A DNA stretch of 64,000 nucleotides from Macrocystis pyrifera. Lineage: Eukaryota; Sar; Phaeophyceae; Laminariales; Laminariaceae. The first letter of the stretch is position 1; every line of letters begins with the position of its first letter. The stretch lies in assembly GCA_031763025.1 (NCBI GenBank), contig JASSKH010000006.1, forward strand, positions 12,087,979 to 12,151,978, given 5' to 3'. A program made the position numbers and the translations under genes. This document shows, one piece after another, positions 58,559 through 64,000 of this stretch. A model generated the notes under the pieces. The model searched no databases. It was not told the DNA's origin and saw only the letters and a list, made by a program, of their open reading frames with translations.

Positions 58559-61327
58559 GCTTTTAGTGTTGCCGCAATATTCACTGAATGTTTGTATGTA
58601 CTCGGATAATTGTGTTTCCTGGTCGTTTTGTGGCGCTGCTGCGTTGTTGCCGTACATCATGCTGGACATGATTTGTGTGTCTATTACACTTAAACTTGTG
58701 CGTGTGTATATATTTCTGTATCGTCGATGATTTTTTTTGAGGTGCTGCTGCGTTGTTGCCGTACATCATGCTGGACGTGATTTGTGTGTGTACTGTACTA
58801 CACTTGTGTGTCTACATATTTCTGTGTCGTCAATGAAATTACGTACTTGCTGCTTCTGCTGCTGCTGCTGCTGCCGTCGTATGGCAAGCGATTACGTGCT
58901 GCTGTTGTGCCGCTGTAGAGTAGTACAAATAATGAACTCTGCCCCCCCCCCCTCCCCCGCCATTCCCTGCACGCCACTCCCTCCCCGCGCACCCTATATG
59001 TTTACTTCGACCAGGTCCGTGGCAAGTGCTACAACTGCCGCCTAACGGACTCCACCACCAAAGACGGAGACATCGTCATCAAGCGCAAAAAGACTCCCTT
59101 CCATTTCGCCTGCTCCAGGGCTTCGCGGAATTCCGAAGCAGTACGCCAAGCAGATTGTCGCCATCCAGGACGAACGAAAGGAAACAAATTGTTTCCCACA
59201 TTTCCCAAAATCACGATTATTTCTTCCTACACATATCCAACGGGTTCAACAGCGAACAGATCCACATTCTGGGCCTCCCGCCTCGTTACTACAGCGTCCT
59301 GGAAGACTATTTACATATATATCATGTCTCATCCAAACTCCTATGCTGGCTACATCGAAATCGCGGCCGCCCAGCAACTATACAACACTTCCATAACCGT
59401 TGTCGTTGCCGGCACTGCTGCTTTCTCTCCTGTCCCAAACCTTCCTTTAAACAACAGCCTGTATGTTGTATATCATTCACATGCCAAGCACTACTCCATT
59501 CTCTCCCCACACTGATGAAAGATGTTATTCTTATTATTAGACGAATGTCATTCTTACTCTTGCATCACCCGATCTTATGTTTCACATTACATTTATAAAT
59601 AAACGCGATTATTACATCCTCCACTTACATCCTTCACCGTTTCTTACACAAATACATTTAGTTTGGTTGGCTTTGGGCTATGTCGCCAATTAATTGCAGT
59701 TATATGTACACGAAACGACGGAATACCCACTCCGAAGGAAAGCCTTGTAATACCCGTATATTTTTCACATCAGAGTCCAAATGAGGATTATATTCCCGGC
59801 CACTTTTTGGCCGAAAATATAATCGCCGTATATCGTTCACATGAGAGTCCCAATGGGGATTATATTTCCGACCGGAGTGGATGGGAATATAATAACCGTA
59901 TAGTATTCACATCAACGTCCAAATGTGGATTGTATCTCCGATCAGAGTGGTAGCACTGCTGTATTGCCGTCCTGGGCAACGGCGCGAGCGATTTCCTTCA
60001 TGCTGCCACCGTCGCCGCGTATTAGATCCTCCTGCCCACTGCACACAGAGAGCCCCGACAGGCAAATATGGATGGCTATGCGATCAAACCCTTTGCGTTG
60101 GTTTCCTCGCTTTTTGGCGTCAATACTACTACAGTACCTCGCCACTTGCCACCCGTTTGCTTGGACGTCCTCTTCGATCGTTGCTAAGATTTATTCCATC
60201 GTTTTTTTTTTTTTTTTCCGTCGAGTTATCCTCGACGTTTCCTTTTCGTGACGTTTTCGTGCTCCCCCGTCCATTTTTCATCTACATAAAGCATGTCTCA
60301 TCTACAGTTGTATGTTTCGTCTCTGTTCAATCTGTTTTGATTTACGCATCTATTTTGATCTATTTTCAATCCGTTTTTCTTCGGTTTTTGCTCTTGCGTA
60401 CGGCGTTTCAAGGACGCCCCCCCTCCTGGGAAGGAGACCGTCGAGGGGATGACACAGGGCCAGCGGTGCGAGGTGCAGCCGGGGGGAAGGAGGGGGCAAG
60501 TGGAGTTCGTGGGAGAGGTGGAAGGTCTGCAGGTGAGCTGATTAACGCAAAATTGTGGCTTTATCACTTACAGCTATTATACCAGGTAGGCCCTTGCCTG
60601 CCGGTCGGAGGTGCTGTGCAGGACCTGCATGTTTATGCTATAAGTCCACATCTAGCCCAGGAGACATGTCCTGCTGTATATCGTGCAGATCACGTAGGTT
60701 GTACAACTCCCACCCGGCAACGTGAGCTAGATCACACAGATCATACAGATCATACCGTACGTCAGCTAGTCGATACCTGGTACTGTGCTCAGCCTTGCAA
60801 GCTGCGTGATGGGGATGCGTTGCTGGGCTGTTTTGTATTCATGTGCTCAACGTATATTTTTTTCTCGTCATCTCTACATTATGTCTTGTTGGAGTAGAGT
60901 GACCCACCACCTTAATGCGACTTGCCCAACACCTCGCGCTTCGCTTCGCGCTTGGTGCAAGCTATCAATGTCCGCCTTGGTTGGTCAAACCCCGACGTGC
61001 TCGGTCCCGGCATTGTAGGGATGCGAGGGTCTATGGTCGCACAACTACGGCCATGCATGATATGAGTACCCCCCCCCCCCCCCGCACGGTCAACTTGCTT
61101 GCTGTTTTTGCGCGTGTCATGCTGCCTCGACCAGGCCGGCTACTGGGTGGGCGTGCGGTTCGACGAGCCGGTGGGCCGCGGAGACGGGAGCGTCCGAGGG
61201 AAGCAGCTGTTCGAGTGCGGAAAGGGTTTCGGCGGGTTCGTCCGCGGAAAAAAATGTGACCGTGGGAGACTTCCCTGAGAGGCCGTTCGATGAAGATGAC
61301 GATGAGGAGGATGAAGACGAGATGTGA
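45891..61327 (+). CDS. TBCB: Tubulin-folding cofactor B (UBL + CAP-Gly)
   Basis: Seven exons: 45891-46043, 48144-48230, 48872-48934, 50869-50990, 52174-52273, 60413-60532 and 61135-61327, about 278 residues. The start has ACCATGG context. Residues about 25-107 form the ubiquitin-like domain (VVSVNISHSN early, KLGFYGVQSGMEIHV at its end). A charged linker with SEEDYDKRKGTLR follows, as in TBCB. The CAP-Gly domain begins at GQRCEVQPGG and includes GYWVGVRFDEPVG, GRGDGS (229-234) and FGGFVRGKN. The acidic end DEDEM mimics the tubulin tail. TBCB binds alpha-tubulin after chaperonin folding and, with TBCE, hands it on or dissociates dimers. Exon 7 contains seven A (61248-61254) where six restore the frame through the stop at 61327. 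Exon 4 uses an ATGAAG acceptor and exons 3 and 6 AAG acceptors. The fifth intron is 8.1 kb. A partial copy of exon 7 lies downstream. Confidence 0.9.
46640..46765. repeat. GGGCCTTGCTTGCTTGTTTGC minisatellite
   Basis: Four units of about 30 bp in TBCB intron 1; unit starts at GGGCCTTGC are near 46656, 46690, 46718 and 46743. Confidence 0.75.
47724..48015 (+). mobile_element. SINE-like M4 copy plus 3' fragment
   Basis: A full-length copy begins GAGGCTGTCATCCATATGCA and ends GGCCATGCATGAGATCGAGT, then C-rich DNA. A second 3' end, GGCCATGCATGATATTGAGT, follows at about 47984 with its own C-rich/ACCC tract. It lies about 130-400 bp upstream of TBCB exon 2, in the gene's orientation. Confidence 0.75.
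49051..49245. mobile_element. MITE family M6, copy 2
   Basis: GGAGTGCAATCGTTTTTTCC and GCTAAAAAAACGATCGCACC are the inverted ends; ACCACATCTTTCCGAA is shared with 12147-12340. Confidence 0.7.
49289..49404. mobile_element. MITE family M1, copy 12
   Basis: Ends TATTACGGGGGACCATAGTA and TTTACTATGCCCCCCCGTAA. It carries an ATTAATAG insertion after the TGTT of the left half. Confidence 0.85.
50262..50357. mobile_element. MITE family M3, best-preserved copy
   Basis: TTAACCCTTTCAGTACCGCA to GCAGTACTAAAAGGGTTAAT with inner CAGTCCCGATTTGGGGACAA / TTGTCCCCAAAACGGGACTG. The arms pair over about 42 bp with a 15-bp loop. Confidence 0.85.
50616..50796. mobile_element. MITE-like element M8 with 20-bp inverted ends
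   Basis: AGCCCATCTTAACGGGGGAC at the left is the inverse of GTCCCCGCTAAGATGGGCCC at the right. An internal copy of the right end plus AAATTAGAAAAAA (50690-50735) indicates an internal duplication. It ends about 70 bp upstream of TBCB exon 4. Confidence 0.7.
51052..51425. repeat. 58-bp minisatellite bearing splice-acceptor-like ends
   Basis: Six to seven units GTAGACGGGGTACCCCGCCT, ACTGTTTGCCTCCTCCCACG, TACCCGCTGTTTTTTTCA with very few differences. It starts about 60 bp after the TBCB exon 4 donor. Each unit contains GCTGTTTTTTTCAG, a full polypyrimidine-plus-CAG acceptor. Degenerate CAGTACCCTGCCTACTG words continue to about 51820. Confidence 0.9.
52309..52422. mobile_element. MITE family M1, copy 13, nested in M3
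   Basis: Ends TATTACGGGGGACCATGGTA and TTAACTATGGACCCCCGTAA; it begins about 35 bp after the TBCB exon 5 donor. Confidence 0.85.
52474..52583. mobile_element. MITE family M1, copy 14, nested in M3
   Basis: Opposite orientation to copy 13: TATTACGGAGGACCATAGTA at the left, TTTACTATGGTCCCCCGTAA at the right. Confidence 0.85.
53564..53935. mobile_element. Repeat family M7 copy carrying an M1 insertion
   Basis: GGGTGCACCTATGATTTTCT and TGAGGAGCTCTACTCTATTA lie left of the insert. CACCCAAAACCTGACTTTTG, CCGATGAAGCACTGCCATGC and CCAGTGACGTTGGGTAATTC lie right of it, matching 42660-42890. Confidence 0.65.
53657..53773. mobile_element. MITE family M1, copy 15, nested in M7
   Basis: Ends TATTACGGGGAGGCATACTA and ATTCACTATGGTCCCCCGTC; the right end has lost its TAATAG. 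Confidence 0.75.
54255..54945. repeat. 70-bp satellite array, main block
   Basis: Ten units with starts (ATTCACGTCAGAGTCCCAAT) near 54261, 54331, 54402, 54472, 54541, 54611, 54668, 54723, 54793 and 54863. Each continues GGGGATTATATTTCTGACCA, then GGCCGGGAATATAATCCCCG. Two units are 55-57 bp through internal deletion. It stops where the 54946 duplication begins. Confidence 0.9.
54946..56450. repeat. Large imperfect duplication inserted in the satellite
   Basis: Segment A (TCTGGAACAGAAAAGAGGGG to GTAGAAAGAGGCTA, about 150 bp) occurs at 54948-55083 and 56051-56197. Segment C (GATCCCAAACTATATACGAA to ACGATGTTACAACA) occurs at about 56003-56048 and 56400-56443. The order A-x-C-A-y-C shows two tandem units whose middles differ (900 and 190 bp). 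The block interrupts the 70-bp satellite, which resumes right after it. It may be an element with terminal repeats; no protein of a transposable element was recognised. A minus-strand 250-codon open frame (55100-55852) lies in the first middle and has no resemblance I can name. Confidence 0.7.
56446..56515. repeat. 70-bp satellite, single unit
   Basis: AATATTCACATCAAAGTCCT, GATTATATTTCCGAACGACG and GGCCGGGAATATAA continue the array of 54255-54945 after the inserted block. Confidence 0.8.
56773..59515 (+). CDS. ePHD-like zinc-finger gene or gene fragment in TBCB intron
   Basis: Segments with coherent frame: 56773-57031, 57060-57136, 57307-57398 and 59015 onward (open to 59515). They encode a Gly/Ala/Pro/Ser-rich lead, CDQCTDQH, then CEFCARPIKEG, then HMHNC, then GKCYNCR and FHFACS. 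The order CxxC, HxxC, CxxC, HxxC resembles the extended PHD (zf-HC5HC2H) of chromatin proteins such as BRPF or PHF6, but the middle Cys pair is missing. The first two segments are separated by only 28 nt with GT-AG ends, so a frameshift is likelier than an intron there. Beyond FHFACS another frame reads PKQYAKQIVAIQDERKE, suggesting a second frame break. No start exon was found and the phase does not fit splicing with TBCB exon 5. It may be a nested gene on the same strand or a pseudogene. Confidence 0.4.
57628..58900. repeat. CTG-rich large tandem repeats
   Basis: Blocks starting GCTGCTGCGTTGTTGCCGTNC, then ATCATGCTGG, then a TGTGTGTACATATTTC region occur near 57628, 58073, 58368, 58637 and 58744. 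The first two share GGCATACCAGGGTACATNCT and TTCATATCGTTGCTATGCTG over about 180 bp. They fill the last intron of the zinc-finger-like segment and generate many Leu/Cys/Ala-rich open frames. Confidence 0.75.
59745..59950. repeat. 70-bp satellite, distal block
   Basis: Three units (CACATCAGAGTCCAAATGAG, CACATGAGAGTCCCAATGGG, CACATCAACGTCCAAATGTG) of the 54255-54945 family. With the unit at 56446-56515 they bracket the zinc-finger-like segment. Confidence 0.8.
60585..60780. mobile_element. Repeat family M2 copy in reverse
   Basis: GTGCTGTGCAGGACCTGCAT, then GTTGTACAACTCCCACCCGG, CAACGTGAGCTAGATC and CAGATCATACAGATCATAC. It lies 50 bp after the TBCB exon 6 donor. Confidence 0.6.
60905..61083 (+). 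mobile_element. SINE-like M4, 5'-truncated copy
   Basis: It starts only at CCACCTTAATGCGACTTGCC, lacking the GAGGCTGTCATCCAT head, and ends GGCCATGCATGATATGAGTA plus about 15 C. It stops about 50 bp upstream of TBCB exon 7, in the gene's orientation. Confidence 0.75.
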
Positions 61328-61377
61328 TCGGGGAGAAAAAAAAAAAGTGTGTAACGGAAAAAAAAAAACGCGCACAC

Positions 61378-61670
61378 GTCGGACAGATCACGATCTACCT
61401 GTAGATCGTATAGATCCACGATCTTGACCATTTAGATCCTAACCTGCCGTTGGGATACGTCGTGCGGATCTGTGTACTGTATGTAGTACAGATCCAACTC
61501 AGGAGATATGCCTAAAAGGTCGTGCGGGTTATACGGCTCCCACCCGGCAACATGATGAGCTAGCTCATACAGATCATACAGATCAGGAATAGATGATCTA
61601 TCTGCCCTGAAATATTTAGACCATGAAGGGGAGATCGATGACCTGTCCGACGCGCGAAAAATTGTAGCGC
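61378..61670. mobile_element. Repeat family M2 copy between exon copies
   Basis: GTCGGACAGATCACGATCTA opens it. TCCTAACCTGCCGTTGGG, GTTATACGGCTCCCACCCGG and ATCATACAGATCAGG follow, and ACCTGTCCGACGCGCG closes it. The ends GTCGGACAG and CTGTCCGAC are inverted repeats, giving the family's boundaries. Confidence 0.7.
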
Positions 61671-61686
61671 AAAAAAATATGTTCCT

Positions 61687-61815
61687 GTTCGAATACGGGA
61701 GGGGTTTCGGCGGTTTCGTCCGCGGCAAAAATGTCGCCGTCGGAGATTTCCCGGACAGGCCATTCGATTTAGACAATGGTGACGACGAGGAGGAGGAGAA
61801 CGAAGATGATATTTG
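61687..61815 (+). pseudogene. Partial duplicate of TBCB last exon
   Basis: It encodes FGGFVRGKNVAVGDFPDRPF and then an acidic run, against FGGFVRGKNVTVGDFPERPF in the true exon. Here the A-run has five bases and the frame is open through the homologous acidic tail. The first part of the exon (GYWVGV through GDGSVRG) is absent and the acidic tail ends DDIC instead of the DEM-stop. The homology extends into the A-rich 3' flank. Differences are mostly at third codon positions, so the duplicate stayed under constraint for a time or copied recently. Confidence 0.75.
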
Positions 61816-62635
61816 TCGGGGGGAAAAAACGAAAAAAAAAAAAAAACGTGACGCGGAAAAAAGCGGAACCGAAACAATTGTATCAAGGGGAAAAAAACGT
61901 GTAGCGGCTGCTGTACGTACGTGGCCTTTAGGTCGCTGCCGACCGATTTGGTGCCCCGTCACAACAAGAAGTGAAGGAACCGCTTCTGCTGTGTGTGAAG
62001 GTGCGAGGGGGCGTCGGGGGGGGGGGGGGGGGGGGGGGGGGTGTAGGGGGTGTAGGAGTGGAAGGGGGAGGGGTCGAGCGGTACAAGCTTCCCCGTAATG
62101 CAAGGGTTGTATTTCTTCCGTCGTGGGCGAATCGAACCGGTGTGGCCCGCCCGCCAATGGTATGTCAAATGGCGTTTTTTACCGGGGAAAAGGGGACAAG
62201 ATGGAATTGATTGATGGTACTGATCTTGGGCCCAACGGGCGGATTCGTCTCTACTACTATTTCGGCCTTCGAAAAAAACTTGAAAATACAGCTTCCCGGG
62301 ACTTGGCCTGGTAGTACGGTACCGGTACGTTTCATACACACCTGCTGAATTGCGTCTTGGAGGCATCTCTCATGTACGAGTATTGGTCTCCACGCAAGTC
62401 GCGTGTGTCCGTGACAATTTCATGGTTGAGGTGTGTTGTTCCGGAGATGCTTGTGGCTCTGTGGTTGCAAGAGTGTCTCCTGGTGATCTCATGTATGATG
62501 TTACTTGTAGTCGTACCGCCGTCATCGGGCATAAGAGCGTTGGTCTTCTTGCTGCATGGTTTGCCGGAGGAGGATGCTTTCTGATGCCCCTCAACTGCTG
62601 CACTACTCTACTAGTGTCGCCGGGGTGTGTGTGTG

Positions 62636-62668
62636 GGGACGTACTCATTTGTTGCTTGCCTTAGTCAT
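62636..62668. mobile_element. Short repeat family M10, fragment
   Basis: GGGGACGTACTCATTTGTTG and CTTGCCTTAGTC match the head of 12724-12806; the rest is lost. Confidence 0.45.
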
Positions 62669-64000
62669 TTGATGTGATATGAGTAGAGTATTCATGGGCT
62701 ATAGATATAGATATTACGTTGCAGTGTTGTAGTTCCACGAATACGAGAATAATCCAAAGAATGGATTAACCCGGCGGATATTCCGTTAGTCGAGAGTATC
62801 GTTATTTTAGGAATGTTCCGTGATGCAGATAGGACTACGAAGTGAGAAGTTCTTATATTAGCAGAAGAACGATCGGTAGCCATTAGGAAAGTTCTGTTGG
62901 AGTACATCAGATAAGAGGAATTTAGGAGAGGTTGTGGCGTGGGGTGGGACGAGTATATCTGGGCGTCGAGTCCCGCCCCCCTACCTCTCACTTCTCTACC
63001 AGAGCACCTCCTCAGCTCTCGCCATCAACAAGAAGATCTAAATCAGAAGAAGCGAAGCACTGCTTTCCAGCTGCCAGAACAACCTGCGTCCCTTGCCACT
63101 ACCCTTACCACTACCCTAGAGCCTTCCCCGCATCACATCTGACGTCGTCGCATTCAACGAACGTTCTGGCCAAGCTTGGGACTGCAGCGCTTCTTCTAGA
63201 TCTTCTCACGATCATGTGAGCCATCCCTATCCGGGAGGCATCTGGTTTTGAAGTCAACTTTTTATTTATTTGTTTTTGTTTATGTTCCCTGTTTCTCGTC
63301 TCTTTCGTTCTTCTTGCTCTCTCTTTTCTTTCGTTTTTTCTTCTTTTTTTTTACGAACCTGCGTTACTGAGTGCGTTTATAGTGTAGAGCGTGACAAGCT
63401 GCCTAGTGGCATAAGTAGGCGCTTCTCCCCTCCCAGTATAGGAGAGTTGACGCTTCTCCCCTCCTAGCAGGCACCGTCAAATCGCACGTGCAAGTACGTA
63501 CGTACAACAAGCTCTGTTGTTCTTTCTTAGTAAGTACTTGATACATAAGTACTGGTGCTAATAGCAGTATGATGATCGAGGTTTGTTTTTTCCGCTCCCT
63601 ATACCGCGTCTCCGCCGTGGAATGACGAGGTCGATGACCTCCACGATACGTGATTCCACGTGGTTGAATGCACCTGGAGACCCCCCAAAATGACCTCGTG
63701 TTCATCGCACAAACCAAGCAGCGTTTTCCTTTGTACCCCTCCGCCTCGATATGCCCGCCCTTTCACAGGGAATGCACGTAGTAAGTACTACTGTAGGTGG
63801 AACTACTGGCACATTCTTGCCCGCAGCCATTTTGTCCGCATCTTCCGGTTTATACTCGTGTTGTATGGGATTTGACCCTTACCACAACTACAAAAGAAGC
63901 TGCTATCGTACTGATAGGACAAACACGCAGCAGTACCGACACCTTATTCTTTGATACGTGATATGTATGCCGGTGGTGTGACTTACTACGCCATCGTTAG

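Larger units (their letters stand above)
61328..64000. other. Region downstream of TBCB, no further gene seen
   Basis: After the M2 element and the exon copy, this contains a 26-base poly(G) (62016-62041), a fragment of family M10 and unique-looking DNA to the window end. Open frames of up to 104 codons exist but none shows splice context, a recognisable motif or a signal peptide I would trust. Confidence 0.5.

Overview
The window reads as nuclear DNA of a photosynthetic stramenopile, most likely a brown alga or close relative. Four multi-exon protein genes with GT-AG introns of up to about 8 kb sit among many short transposable elements, minisatellites and very long mono-C/mono-G tracts. Two of the genes start with a signal peptide whose predicted cleavage point is followed by Phe, the mark of import into a secondary red-type plastid. 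The species assignment is inference, because no rRNA or organelle sequence is present.

Layout. Positions 1-5019 are repeat-rich flank. A minus-strand gene (18182 to 5286, 7 exons) encodes a 215-residue thylakoid-lumen protein resembling Psb31/PsbQ, the four-helix extrinsic subunits of photosystem II. Separated from it by a 541-bp divergent promoter region is a plus-strand gene (18724-33039, 9 exons) for a plastid-targeted Era GTPase, a 30S ribosome assembly factor. A 5.4-kb repeat-filled spacer follows. Next is a minus-strand gene (44227 to 38397, 4 exons) for an RNA-binding protein with four KERRAAKR-type repeats, one RRM and an RGG-rich tail. About 1.7 kb away, divergently, lies a plus-strand gene (45891-61327, 7 exons) for tubulin-folding cofactor B (ubiquitin-like plus CAP-Gly). 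Its 8.1-kb fifth intron holds a broken satellite array and exon-like segments of an ePHD-like zinc-finger protein. Positions 61328-64000 show no recognisable gene.

The two left genes serve the plastid (photosystem II and plastid ribosome assembly) and share one promoter region. The two right genes are housekeeping functions (RNA biology and tubulin folding), also divergent. Exon models were built by hand from reading frame, splice dinucleotides and family knowledge. Codon phase closes across every junction, except for single-base discrepancies at homopolymers in three genes.

The most unusual signals are four. (1) Decayed tandem copies of terminal or near-terminal exons occur in three unrelated genes. 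(2) A SINE-like repeat family has copies that are often 5'-truncated but keep a 3' end running into a poly(C) tract, up to 94 C. (3) A family of about 110-bp MITEs has 15 copies, five of them inserted into other repeats. (4) Frame breaks in the three housekeeping genes all fall at homopolymers, which points to assembly error but needs checking.
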